Positions 50,416-62,632 of a stretch of DNA of 64,000 bases are shown piece by piece (the first letter of the stretch is position 1; every line of letters starts with the position of its first letter). The stretch covers positions 62,001 through 126,000 of the forward strand of contig SIJG01000166.1 of assembly GCA_023374025.1 (NCBI GenBank), read 5' to 3'. The notes beneath the pieces were generated by a model that was given only the letters and a program-made list of their open reading frames with translations, was not told the origin of the DNA and made no database searches. Origin of the DNA: Heterodera schachtii (Eukaryota > Nematoda > Chromadorea > Rhabditida > Heteroderidae). Made by a program: the position numbers and the translations under genes.

Positions 50416-52118
50416 TTAAATCACATTGGCATTGGCATTCTGTCCGTACTGTCCACCGTTTTTCTGTTCCTCATTTTTCTGCACTAATTTGTACGCCCGG
50501 TACACAATTGAGTAGAGCCAAATTGAGATAATTAGGGACAGAATGTAAACCCACAAATAATAAAAGCCAAGTGCATGAGCGCCTATAAGATTTTTTGGAT
50601 AAGTTTAATTACCCAATAAATAATCAATAATTAATTCTAATTATAAAAACATTATAATAATTTGGGCGGTTAATTAATGCGAGAAAAATCAACAAATATT
50701 AATTAAAAGAAACAATAAAAATCAATATTTTGATATAAAGATAAAATTAATTAAATTTAATAATTGAAAGAAAGGATTCTCGTTTTGGTGACTTTTTACG
50801 TTTTTGAGAAATTTAATATTTTCAACAGACATTGAATTTTATGTAAAAAAAATATTTTGAAAATTCTCAAAACTGTTATTAAAAAAATTAATTAATGTTA
50901 ACAATAAATATTGTGTTAATGTTTTCAACTTATTAAGAAAACTTTTTTTTTGGATATTTTAAATTGAAGGATTTTAAATAAAATTTCGAGAATTTCACAT
51001 TACCGATTTCTGTAAACAGAATAGTTGTATCAATTATTCCAGCAATCGCCGTAAATGCCAAAGAAATTGCCTAATATATTGTTTAAATTCAAAAAAATTA
51101 ATGATTGCCAAAAGCATACGGTAATGATCAGAAATTATTGCCAAAAAAACATACGGTAGTGATCAGAAATGGTCGATACATTTTGCTGGTTCTTTTCCCG
51201 CGCATTTCGCCAACAATTATCGGCACACTTCCGCACAAAAGCAAAATAGCCTTAAAAATGATAAATGAAATATTAAAAAAAAATAAAAATTATTTTTAGG
51301 GATCGGATTTTGGTGCGAAAATCTGTTACCTAAAAAATAAAATTTTTTATAGTATGTATTCTTATTTTCCGAAATAAATGTTCTGAAGGATGTTAAGAAT
51401 TTTTTTCGGATAATTAGTTCTTTTTTTTAAGATTGTAAATAAATTTTTTTACATATTGACCATAAGATTTAAAATAAAAAAAAATAAATTTCTACCGATT
51501 TTTTTCTATTTTAGAGCCAAAAATTGACCAAATTTTTTGTCGTCAGCCAAAATTCAAAACTAAAAAAAAAAATCCGATAAAATAATAAATTACCGAAATC
51601 CAATTAAAAATGTAGTCTATGGAAAAGGAATGTAAAGCAAGTATTAGCACAGATAGAAAGCCAAAATTGCCGGCCAAAAAATAAATCCACGCGACAATGA
51701 GAGAACCCTGACAAACAAAATAAATTTAAGTAATTTAGAGGCATAAATTAGACATTAATGAATTTAGTTAATTAGGCATTAATTAATTAATTAATTAGGC
51801 GAATGAGCCCCGTCAAATAATTTAATTAAATTTCATGATTTAATAATTCGATTAATTAGGTAATTATTATGAATTAATTAAATTTATTTAATTAGGCATC
51901 TGAACACTGACAATTAACTAATAAAATTTTAACAATTCATTAATTAAAATATTTATTCATTTAATTTAATTAATTAGGAGAATGAGATCTGAGAATTAAA
52001 ATGATTCTTAATTAGGCTTCTTAATTATAACTAATTAATTAATTAGGCCCACAGTTGTCACGTGAAAGCCGCACCAGCACATCCATTTGCTCGAGCAGCT
52101 ATAACAGCACATTTTCAT
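50416..52118 (-). CDS. Small four-transmembrane protein, LAPTM4-like, paralogue 4
   Basis: Exons in transcript order: 52053-52118, 51594-51707, 51155-51250, 51004-51070, 50416-50582; 169 residues, phases consistent. The N-terminus is MKMCCYSCSSKWMCWCGFHV, identical to paralogue 2. The tail is shorter than in paralogue 1, ending YGQNANANVI. Just beyond the stop, the tail-coding words are repeated, suggesting slippage created the new stop. It is separated from paralogue 3 by about 5 kb of transposon-rich DNA. Same presumed endolysosomal or other internal-membrane role as its siblings, by inference only. Confidence 0.7.
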
Positions 52119-52373
52119 GCTTACAATAAACAATTAAAAGCTCTAAAATAGAAAACTAAATTTGAAATTTGGAACTAATAATAAAAACAATTTGTTCAGC
52201 GTTATTTTCAATTAGTAGAAAATGCTAACGAAATTAGTTAAAAAAATATATTTTAAAAAGGTATTAAAATTTTGCTTTTATAATTTGTTAGTTGCACAAT
52301 TTAATAAAATGTTCATCGTTAATTGTTGTCAAAATTCATTTGGTGAAATGCAATATTTAAGGGCTAAATGAGG

Positions 52374-52380
52374 CTTATCA
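52374..52380 (-). promoter_or_regulatory. TGATAAG GATA-type site upstream of paralogue 4
   Basis: Same motif, about 260 bp before the ATG, gene-sense orientation; the flanks are slightly more diverged than in the others. Confidence 0.42.
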
Positions 52381-52517
52381 CCACCGTTGATTGACACTGA
52401 TTTGGCTATTGTTTGTTTAGAAGATTAACTGATAAATTGGTAAACAATTAAAAACAATTTTGCGAGAGTTTGACAAAATCAGCAGTTTTGCTGGAATACC
52501 AACCAAATAAATTTAAG

Positions 52518-55500
52518 CTAAAAGCTGATTAAAATGAAGATGTTCTTTTTTGGACGGAAGGAATGAGTCATACAAATGCCGCACGGTTGGAACAGGCGAC
52601 GCCGGTGCTCCGCATGGCCAACCCGTCGCAGCAGGGTGCACAACCGTTCCACATAGTCCTGGTGCTTGTAGTCGGCGGTAGGGAACATATTGGAGCTCCC
52701 ACACAAAATGCCATGTCAATTTTCTGTTTATTTTTTCAAAACTTTTTCCAAAAAATTGTTCAACTTTTTTTCCATTTTTCCTTGGAATTTTTCTTTAAAA
52801 AATGCAATAATATACAACGTCCCCCTCGTTTGTTGTGTTTTTAATTCAAATTTTGCGGTGCCATTCAAAAACCGAAAAAGTGCCAATGCCGTACCAAATG
52901 CATTAAATAATTTCCAATTTTTGCAAAAAAAAAAAAAATTCCCACCATACAATCCCACATCATTCGCGCAATGTCCGCGTCATTTTTTTCGTCCATTTTA
53001 ATTTTGCGGAACAGCGGCGCATTGAGGCGAAAGAACGGCGCCCGTTGTTGGATGCAAAAAGCGCCGGACAGCAGCACGGGCACCCCTTCGGTGGCAGTGG
53101 CCTTTTGGGGGGAAAATGGGAGGGTTTTTTAGAGGAAAATTTATGAAAATTCATTTTTAATTTTGGAAAAGTTAGGGAATTGGGGAAGACATTTTTCAAG
53201 GAAAATTTAACAAAAAGGGAAAATGGGAAATTTTTAGTGAAAAAAAAATATTTTATTTTCCATTTTTTAATTGGGGGAAAAATGGATAGTTTTTTTTGTA
53301 TTGATGCAATACAACAATACCTGGTCAACCAGGATTTCGCCGATGGTCCGGAAGGCGTTTATTGAGGTGAACGGTTGGGCGAACAAGTTTTGCGCAACTT
53401 CGAGATAAGTGGGATGAAAGGCGCATTCGAATTAAATGACATATTGTTTAGCAAAATGGGATTTAAAAGCCCTGAAGGATCCTGGCCGACTGGCTTTTGC
53501 CGGGCCGGTAAATTTTCAAAAAATACCGAGCGCCGCCGGTAAACAGGGTGTTTTTTCACCGAAAAGCCCGGGTCCGGTCAATTAACCATCTAATAATAAG
53601 CCAGAGCCCAATCTCGGCACTTTCAAAATTAAAAGATTTTATATTTTCTCGGGTGGGGGGAATGAAGTTCACCCTCAAAATTCCGGGCGAAAAACAAAGA
53701 AATGTAAATTAGTAAAATAGAGAAAATGGTAGAAAAAAAACCTCCAATGGAGTGGGCGGAATGACACCGGTGCCAATGCTGAGAAAGCATCCAACATTCA
53801 CGGCATTTGGAAAATTCTGAAAACGACCAAAAAATATATATATATTGCTGTTGTTATTGGTGTTTTACCTTGTACTTGTTGAAGCTGTTCCATGATTGGA
53901 TTCCTGGAGCAGTACCGATGACGGGTTGTTCGCAATAATGCCTGACAAAAATGAGGTTTATGGAAAGAAAAAACTCATATTATAATGAGATGGAATTTCA
54001 TTAAAATCAACCAAATTTCGCGCTTGATCCATTTCCAGGAAAGAAATTTTTTTTTTATTAAAATAGAGAAAAGGAAAGCTTAATTACAAAAGATGCTCTC
54101 AAAAATAACAAACCTGATAAGGCATTGGCTTTTTTATTCACAAATGCTGCGAAGAGCGCGTCAGTGTGGCGAAAAGTTCGAAAGTAAAAAACAAAAAACA
54201 TGAAAAAATTGGAAATTTTCGATTTATTTTAGGCCATTTAATTGACTCCAATTCAGAAGAATGCATTGAAATTTAGCAGAAAATTGAAAATAAATTTAAA
54301 AAGGAATTTTAAGGAAGGAGTATTTATCATAGGGAAATTCCATAAGAATTTTTCATGGTCTTTCCTCCGACAATTTTTTTTCGGAGGGGGGGGGGAGGAG
54401 GGGTGGTACAGCACTTTTTTCCTTACATTTTGCCAAAACCAAACAACCACGACAACCCAAACAATTAGGGCCCGACCTGGACTAGGATCCAGGCCTGGAT
54501 TTGGTCCACTCAGGTCGAATTTGGAACCCAAGTTCAGGTCCAGTTCTCAAAATTTCGAGCCCTACAACCAATGAACTTCGCTCCCACCCCCTACCCCAAA
54601 AAAGGAAGCTTTTTAAAGCGTACATTGTGCTGAATGTCCAACAGTTTGTCGAAGCGGAACTGGTCCTTGGCAAATGCACGGTTCTCAAAGTCCTCCACCT
54701 TCACCGACGTGTAGCTGGCCGGCTTTGGTGCCGAAGTGGTGTTGCCCGTGCCGGATGATGGCAAGGCTTCTTCAGCTTTTTCAACTTCTTCTCGTTGACA
54801 CAATCGGACACACAGCCAACCTAAAATGTGAAAAAACAGATTTTTGTAATACAAAAATGCGATTTGTGGATTCGTAAAACGTGAGAGATTGATGTGTTAT
54901 TTAGCCAATTTGAAATCATGAAAAATGAAAAAATTTTGGAGGTCAGAGAAAAAAAATTTGTTATAGAGCAAAATTTGTGCTTGTTACCTTGGAGGGTGGA
55001 CAACGCCGACCACCGCATATGATCAGTGAAAAATTTTGACATATTTAAGTGGACAAAAACGAGAGTTTGGTCTTTTTTGGGGTCCTTTATTTGGGTGAGA
55101 ATAATAAAAATTTGATATTTCTTTGTTTGCTACCCCCCTCGCAAAAAATTTTTCAATAAATCATAGATATATTGGTTAAATCTATGACCGGGTGTCAAAA
55201 CATATTTGTGATCAGTGGCCTTGAAAACACCGAAAAAAAAAAATTTTTTTTCGAGAGGGGTGGGGGTACCAACACAAGGAAGTACCGAAAATTTTAGGCA
55301 CAAAAATGAATTATTAACCTCCCCACTCGTTCAATTTGGCGGCCAAATGCCGTGGCGTTTGCCCATGCGCATTGGCCACGTTCGGATCGGCGCCCAGGCA
55401 GAGCAGCAAGCGTGTGATCTGCAGGTTGCGATTGGACACCGCAAGATGCAGTGCCGTCATTTTGTCACCGTCCGTCGTCTGCTCGTCAAGGCCGGCACCG

Positions 55501-58500
55501 TAGGAGAGCAGACTCATCACCATCCCTGGAAGATGGATGAGGATAAAGGAAAAAAATTAAAAAAAATTTTTTTTTATAAAATCGCAAATTTTTGCAAAAA
55601 AAAAATTAAGAAAAGACAAAATTCTCTATGATTTTTTGAGATTTGGAAAGTCATTCGTTAATATTGAGAATAATTTGCTGTTTTTTTTCTTTGTTAAACT
55701 ATCGGAATCGGAGTTAAAATGGATAACCTTGAAAAAAAATTTTTTTGAAAATTTGTAGAAAAAATTTTTAGCCACCCCTTAAAAGCTTAATTATAAAAGA
55801 TGCTCTAAAAATAACAAACCTAATAAGGCATTGGCTTTTTTATTCACAAGTGCTGTGAAAAGCGCGTCAGTGGGTTCGAAAGAAAGAAAAAATTGCGAGC
55901 CCGGCAGTGACCATGGCACCGGTGGAAGTGCCGACAACCCAATCAAAATAGGGGAAAATCGGCTCGCCCATGATGCGCTCAACATAGATCAGAGGCTGAA
56001 ATACGGGAAATTAAAAATGACGATTCAAAAAACGGGCTTATTTATGAGCGATGGCCAGAGGCCCAAAAAAAAAATTTTTTTGGCTCCTAAAAAAATTTTT
56101 GCCGAGTCATAAGTCCCAAAAAATCCACGTACATTTTGGGATGACCTAATTATTTCCATTTTTATAAGAGGTTCATAATCTGTCATAATTGACGGTCCCA
56201 TGAGATTTCTTTTATTAGGGACAACAAAAAATTTGTTTTTATTCGGCCCATTCCCCCTTTTTCCAAAAAACCCATTCACTTTTAATTAAACCCACCGAAA
56301 CTTTTGAACAGTGCCAAATCGGATTGGCATTGGCACTGTCCACACACTCACCAACCTGAATGATGACCAGCCCACGGATGCCACCGCCATCCAACGAAAG
56401 GACATTGATGAAATTGTGGTCGGGCGGACTGCCTTCGTCTGAGGTCACTTCCGGCAACTTTTCCAACACCTCGTCATAGATGTCCTTAAAAAACAAAAAA
56501 CATGAAAAAATTGGAAATTTTCGATTTATTTTAGGCCATTTAATTGACTCCAATTCAGAAGAATGCATTGAAATTTAGCAGAAAATTGAAAATAAATTTA
56601 AAAAGGAATTTTAGGAAGGAGTATTTATCATAGGGAAATTCCATAAAAATTTTTCATGGTCTTTCCTCCGAGAATTTTTTTTTCGGAGGGGGGGGGGGAG
56701 GAGGGGTGGTACAGCACTTTTTTTCCTTACATTTTGCCAAAACCAAACAACCACGACAACCCAAACAATTAGGGCCCGACCTGGACTAGGATCCAGGCCT
56801 GGATTTGGTCCACTCAGGTCCAATTTGGAACCCAAGTTCAGGTCCAGTTCTCAAAATTTCGAGCCCTACAACCAATGAACTTCGCTCCCACCCCCTACCC
56901 CAAAAAAGGAAGCTTTTTAAGGCTTACATTGTGCTGAATGTCCAACAGTTTGTCGAAGCGGAACTGGTCCTTGGCAAATGCACGGTTCTCAAAGTCCTCC
57001 ACCTTCACCGACGTGTAGCTGGCCGGCTTTGGTGCCGAAGTGGTGTTGCCCGTGCCGGATGATGGCAAGGCTTCTTCAGCTTTTTCAACTTCTTCTCGTT
57101 GACACAATCGGACACACAGCCAACCTAAAATGTGAAAAAACAGATTTTTGTAATAAAAAAATGCGATTTGTGGATTCGTAAAACGTGAGAGATTGATGTG
57201 TTATTTAGCCAATTTGAAATCATGAAAAATGAAAAAATTTTGGAGGTCAGAGAAAAAAAAATTTTTTATAGAGCAAAATTTGTGCTTGTTACCTTGGAGG
57301 GTGGACAACGCCGACCACCGCATATGATCAGTGAAAAATTTTGACATATTTAAGTGGACAAAAACGAGAGTTTGGTCTTTTTTGGGGTCCTTTATTTGGG
57401 TGAGAATAATAAAAATTTGATATTTCTTTGTTTGCTACCCCCCTCGCAAAAAATTTTTCAATAAATCATAGATATATTGGTTAAATCTATGACCGGGTGT
57501 CAAAACATATTTGTGATCAGTGGCCTTGAAAACACCGAAAAAAAAAATTTTTTTCGAGAGGGGGGGGGGGTAGCAACACAAGGAAGTACCGAAAATTTTA
57601 GGCACAAAAATGAATTATTAACCTCCCCACTCGTTCAATTTGGCGGCCAAATGCCGTGGCGTGTCCCCGCGCGCATTGGCCAAGTTCGGGTCGGCGCCCA
57701 GGCAGAGCAGCAAGCGTGTGATCTGCAGGTTACGATTGGACACCGCAAGATGCAGTGCCGTCATTTTGTCACCGTCCGTCGTCTGCTCGTCAAGGCCGGC
57801 ACCGTAGGAGAGCAGACCCATCACCATCCCTGGAAGATGGATGAGGATAAAGGAAAAAAAATTTTAAAAAAATTTTTTTAAAATTTTTTTTAGAAAATCG
57901 CAAATTTTGCAAAAAAAAAAAATTAAGAAAAGACAAAATTCTCTATGATTTTTTGAGATTTGGAAAGTCATTCGTTAATATTTAGAATAATTTGCTGTTT
58001 TTTTTCTTTGTTAAACTATCGGAATCGGAGTTAAAATGGATAACCTTGAAAAAATTTTTTTTTTTAAAATTTGTAGAAAAACTTTTTTTTGAATGCCAAT
58101 TTAAAGAAACCTCATATCCGGCCTCCATTTCGACCAATTCCGAACCCGAATTCGAACAAAGTCGAAAATTTGAATTTTTCGATTTCGATTTTTAGTTTAA
58201 AATTGGTTTAAATGATTTTATTGTAGCACTGATGAGTATCGGTGATGACTTTCAGTTCGTTTTCGTGTGTGTAAACAAAGGTTGAACAAAAAAGTGAAAT
58301 TTGAAAGACTGAATTTTCGAATTTTAGTTAGAATTTGAGATCGGGGTTCGGAATTATGCGAAATAGAAGTCGTATTCATGTCAGCGACCCAAAAAACTCC
58401 TGGAAACATGTTTTCATGATTTTTGAAATTTAAAAACTCGAAAAATGTTTGAATTCGGGTTAGAGATTCGGAATTGGTCGAAATGGAGGCCGGATTCGTG

Positions 58501-59823
58501 CTCAGCGCCTCAAAACACCCCTGGAAACGTGTTATACGAATTTTCAAGAAAAAATTTAAAGGAAAAAATTTTCGGGACCAATAATCTAGGAGATTGCCGG
58601 GCTTTTTAAAGCTTACAATGTGCTGAATGTCCAACAGCTTGTTGAAGCGGAACTGGTCCTTGGCAAATGCACGGTTCTCAAAGTCCTCCACCATCACCGA
58701 CGTGTAGCTGGTCGGCTTTGGTGCCGTTGTTGATGCTCCTGCTGCTGATTGTGAGGAGGTTGCTGGTTGGGTTGGCGGTGCCGTAGCAGCAGCAGCTGCA
58801 GCGGCCGACGCCGATGTTGTTGAACTGCTTGACGACGACGATGCCGCCGTCGATGTTGAAGTGGTGTTGCCGGTGGCGGATGATGGCATTGAACTGGTGG
58901 ACGGCCTCTTCAGCTCGTGCAACTGCTTCTCGTTGACACAATCGGACACACAGCCAACCTAAAATGTAAAAAAAACTGAATTTTGTAATACAAAAATGCG
59001 TATAATTGTGGATTCGTAAAATGTGAGAGATTGATGTGTTATTTAGCCAATTCGAAATCATGAAAAAAATTTGGAGGTTAGAAAAAAAAATTTGTTTATG
59101 GAGCAAAATTTGTGCTTGTTACCTTGGTGAGTGGACAACGCCGAGCACCGCATATGATCAGACTTTTCAGCAAATCAACCCTGAAAATTTTTGACATATT
59201 TAAGCGGACAAAAATGAGAGTTTGGACTTTTTGGGGTCCTTTATTTGGGTGAGAATAATAAAAATTTGATATTTCTTTGTTTGCTACCCCCCCCCCAAAA
59301 AATTTTTTCAATAAATCATAGATATATGGTTAAATCATGACCAGGTGTCAAACAAATACATATTTGTGATCAGTGGCCTTGAAAACACCGAAAAAAAAAA
59401 TTTTTTTCGAGGGGGGGTAGCAACACAAGGAAGAACCGAAAATTTTAGGCACAAAAATGAATTATTAACCTCCCCGCGCCAAAAAAAAAAAATTACTCGT
59501 TCAATGTGGCGGCCAAATGCCGTGGCGTTTCCCCATGTGCATTGGCCACGTTCGGATCGGCGCCCAGGCAGAGCAGCAAGCGCGTGATCTGCAGGTTGCG
59601 CTCGAACACCGCAAGATGCAGTGCCGTCTGGCTGCGTGCAAACACTGTTGGGGGGAGGATTTATGAAACATTTCAATGCAAAATCTAAAAAATTTGCGCT
59701 TTTCGTTTTTACCGTGTTCCCGTCAAGCTCATCCTCAGAGGCATTTTCATTGCCTTTCATTGTTTGCTGCTGTTGGTCAATGTGTTCGTCCACATTTTCC
59801 TCCTCATTGTCGTCATTTGCCAT
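52518..59823 (-). CDS. Calcium-independent phospholipase A2 (iPLA2-beta/PNPLA9-like), rearranged and possibly defective
   Basis: iPLA2 hydrolyses the sn-2 acyl chain of phospholipids with a Ser-Asp dyad. A phase-consistent chain of exons reads: 59713-59823 (acidic N-terminus [10 protein letters not shown]), ankyrin 59497-about 59630 ([11 protein letters not shown]), 59123-59180 ([14 protein letters not shown]), 58617-58958 (Ser/Ala-rich linker ending KLLDIQHI), 56356-56484 ([14 protein letters not shown], oxyanion loop), 55995 down to about 55895 ([11 protein letters not shown], nucleophile Ser), 53869-53941 (IIANNPS), 53742-53816 (FLSIGTG), 53321-53397, 52946-53101 ([12 protein letters not shown]) and a last exon ending 52518. 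Order and motifs match animal iPLA2. The stretch between GTSTG and ANNP, including the catalytic DGG Asp, was not found, and the exon at 53869 needs one base. Two extra ankyrin/linker modules sit inside the span. It may be a damaged gene or an assembly problem. Confidence 0.62.
54187..55780 (-). pseudogene. Extra ankyrin/linker module of the iPLA2 locus, copy a
   Basis: This contains an ankyrin exon (55319-55525; [35 protein letters not shown]), a remnant of the short ankyrin exon near 54987-55025 that has lost about 20 bases including its acceptor, and a linker exon near 54627-54822 ([22 protein letters not shown]). Relative to the intact linker at 58617-58958 the 5' part of the linker is out of frame and lacks the Ser/Ala-rich insert. 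Its neighbour on the 3' side is a KKANALSG exon, so the GGGIRG and GTSTG exons are missing between them. It is nearly identical to copy b. Confidence 0.7.
54466..54564. mobile_element. 99 bp hAT-like MITE with GGACCTGGATCC words (copy a)
   Basis: The ends are TAGGGCCCGACC and CGAGCCCTA, with flanks CAAACAAT and CAACCAAT (7 of 8). The interior is made of CCTGGAC/GGATCCAGG words. It lies in an intron of the duplicated ankyrin/linker module. Confidence 0.6.
56491..58077 (-). pseudogene. Extra ankyrin/linker module of the iPLA2 locus, copy b
   Basis: This is a near-identical tandem copy of 54187-55780, offset by 2304 bp, with the ankyrin exon at 57623-57829 and a linker near 56931-57126. It shares copy a's defects (lost acceptor in the short ankyrin exon, frame-shifted linker), so the damage predates the duplication. 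Differences within the ankyrin exon (for example NVANAHGQ against NLANARGD) are few. It ends at about 58077 where an inverted-repeat MITE begins. Confidence 0.7.
56770..56868. mobile_element. 99 bp hAT-like MITE (copy b)
   Basis: Identical in position and almost in sequence to the element at 54466, duplicated with its host segment. Confidence 0.6.
58085..58595. mobile_element. Inverted-repeat MITE with TTCGAA/GAATTC words, copy 2
   Basis: Same family as 27262-27815: the arms carry CCGGCCTCCATTTCGACC and its reverse complement, and the right end carries CGGGACCA. It sits between ankyrin/linker modules b and c. Confidence 0.6.
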
Positions 59824-60049
59824 GGCAAATTTGTCAAAAAAAATATGTATACTGAAAATTCGGTTAAATTAATGCAACAAATGTTAATACAAAAAATGAT
59901 TTTCATTTTAAGAAAAAGAAATTCGGGCAAAAATACTTAGATAAGGTGAATTGTTTTTTGAGTTTTTTAAAAACCAGAGGGGTGCGCTTTGGATTTGCAA
60001 ATTTTTAGTTGCTGTTTAGGCGTGAAAAATTTGATTTTGGATGGTTTTC

Positions 60050-60430
60050 GGAGTCGCTTAACATAATTTTGACATCCATATACACCAAATTCTGATAAGT
60101 CGTGAAAACATGTTCATGGGGGTTTTCTGGGTTGGAGAACTCGAATCCAACATTCATTTTGACTAATTTCGAATCCCGGACCCGAATTCGAACAAAAAGT
60201 TGAAATTGAAAATTTTCAAAATTCTCACTTTTGTTCCAAAATTGACCAAAATAAGCTAAATTCAGTCAAACCATTGAAACATCAGAAAATAATTATTCTG
60301 TACAGATATGAATGAAAAAGTGAATTTTGGAAATTTTGAATTTTCGACTTTTTTGTTCGAGTTTGGGTCCGGGATTCGGAATTAGTCAAAATGAATGTTG
60401 GATTCGGGTTAATTTGTCATTTTGGAAACA
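60050..60430. mobile_element. Inverted-repeat MITE with TTCGAA/GAATTC words, copy 3
   Basis: The arms contain CATTTTGACTAATTTCG and its reverse complement and the CCGGACCCGAATTCG word; the centre is AT-rich. The ends are less clear than in copies 1 and 2. Confidence 0.5.
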
Positions 60431-60748
60431 AATGTTAAATTGGTAAAATTACAAACGGGAAATGATTACTTCGAAACAGAATTTGGTGGCCGAATGTTTC
60501 GTCAATGAAACTGATTTGTTGGTCAATTTACGGATGAAAAAAAAGAAAAAAGCAGAAAAAGACCGTTGGCGTAAAAAACGAAATGCCAAAGCATTCAAAA
60601 ATAAAACAAAGCGTTTTCAAGGTTAGAGATGTAAAAAAAGAATACGACAAAATGAGAGGGAAAAAATACATTTTTTTGTGTTTATTTTATAACTTTTGAA
60701 TTAGAAAATAAAAATAATATTTTGGGGATATATTTAAAATATATTTTA

Positions 60749-61339
60749 TTATTCGGAAGACGACATATTACGGATGGCGTAGCGCGTCTGCTCATAGACA
60801 ATGTAAGTGATCACGGAATAGGGCAACTGCTTGACGGTGCCGGCCAACACGCCCTTGTACAAGCCTAGGGGGTGGCAGAGGGGAGTACAATTTTTCGTAA
60901 ATTTTTTTTTTTAGAAATTTCGGTTGGGCGTTTATAAAAATTTTGAAAATTAAAAGATTTAAAAAAAATCCTGCTCCAAAGGCGGGTTTCGTCTTTGGTT
61001 GGGGGCTTTTTTTAAGTAAAAGATTGTTCTTGTGTTAATCCCAGACAGTCGAAAGGGCCATTTTCAATGGAATTTTCAGTTTTGTATTTGGACATACATC
61101 GTTTTGCAATGCCATTTTTTGATTTTTTGGTGGAAAATTGGCATTTTTACCTTGTAAAATCCGCGAAAGCCATCATGGCGCCACGTGGCGCCTCATACTG
61201 TAGGCACATCCGCGTCTTGCACACCCACAGCGGGTTGGTCACCGACAAAATGAGCGCTCCGGTGACGGAGCCGGCCAACAAATTGTCCACAATGGGCCAG
61301 TCCGGGACGGTGTGCAGCTGGGCACGGATGCGGTCATAG
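60749..61339 (-). pseudogene. Mitochondrial carrier (SLC25A32-like) fragment
   Basis: Exon 61151-61339 encodes LLAGSVTGALILSVTNPLWV followed by CKTRMCLQYE, the signature end of a carrier repeat; it resembles the mitochondrial folate/FAD carrier SLC25A32. The exon then skips about 25-30 expected residues and resumes in another frame as HDGFRGFYK. Exon 60749-60864 encodes GLYKGVLAGTVKQLPYS and YIVYEQTRYA to a TAA stop, the final helix of such carriers. The second half of the middle repeat and all N-terminal repeats are absent. The frame break and missing domains make it a fragment; residue-level similarity is by eye. Confidence 0.7.
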
Positions 61340-62225
61340 CTGGAGGAAAAAATGGGAGAGGGGGAGGGGGTAGGAAAAAACGGAAACAAAAAATTTCATT
61401 GGGACCGAAATTAAAAAAAAAAAATTTTTTTTTTAATTTTGATTTTTCTAAATTATTAATGGATCCAAAAATTACAGAAAAATTTTACGTTTTTTCATGA
61501 AATTTTCTTCTAAAAAATTTAAAAAAAAAAAAAAATATTTTTTTTTGAAAAAATCGCTATAGATTGATTTAAAAAAGTGGGAACTATAGTAATTGAAAAA
61601 ACTGCTCCCCTAGGGATGGTTTATATGTGCAAAAAAGGCATGGCTGGAATTTTTTTTTTAAATTTTTTAATAAAAAAGAAAAGGAATTGGAAAAAAAATT
61701 TTCTAAGAGAATTTCCATGTTTTTTTTTTTTAGATTGTTCTGGGAAAATAATAATATAGTAATGTGCAGGTTATGACTAACCCTATATACTCAGACAACA
61801 AACCCAAACAGAACCCCGGAGTGCCATTGTGCCAGGAAAAGTTGGCAATTTCGTTTTGGGCGCGAAATCCGATCTTTTAGATTTTTTAAGTGGCCGAATT
61901 TGGGTTTAATGCCCTGGTTTTTGCAAACAATGGTGGGCCCTGCGAGGATTTATAAAAATTTAAAGCAAAGTAAAAAAATTTCAGCGATTTTCGTTTTAAC
62001 GGTAAGTTCCCATGAGATTTGCGACCAATGGCAAGCGCGGATCATTCCGGTAAAGTGGCATTTTCCAATTGCGCGTCGCGTTAGCATTGTTTTGCAAGGC
62101 TGGTTTTTGGGATAATGCTTTGTCCATTTTTAATCTCCTCTTGCAGGGATTGACCATGGCAAATTTAGTCAAAAAATATTCGGGAGCAAGACACCACACA
62201 CAAATGAGGTAATAGATTGGGTCGC

Positions 62226-62290
62226 CTATTCGATCGGCATCAGTTCAAGCAGCAAGCTGGGCGAGTTCTCCAGCAGCACGCGAATTGCAC
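62226..62290 (-). pseudogene. Ankyrin-repeat exon fragment
   Basis: After an acceptor (TTACAG) the minus strand reads AIRVLLENSPSLLLELMPIE and then a stop. This looks like an ankyrin helix pair from the N-terminal part of the adjacent iPLA2 locus. No donor was found. Confidence 0.4.
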
Positions 62291-62632
62291 TGTAATTTGA
62301 ATATATTTATTTCATTCGAAAAAGTTTTTTGCTTGGCGGGAGGGGGGGGGGGTACCCACCCCCCGGGCGACGACCTTTTTTTTTTTTTTTGCTTTTCACA
62401 CCACTTTTTTTGCGCCGTTTTTTCAAAAACATTTTGGGAAAAAGCGGGTCCGGCGGTGCCGATAGGCGCCGCCGGGAAAATTTTTTTTGCATTTTTAATG
62501 CGATTTGTTAACGAAATTTGATCAAAAAAATGACCAAATTTTACGTTTTTGAGCCATTTGTAGCAGATCTTCACCAAAAATTGTGGCTTTTTTCAAAAAT
62601 TTAGTGCAATCTGAATCCAGCCTAAATCCCAA

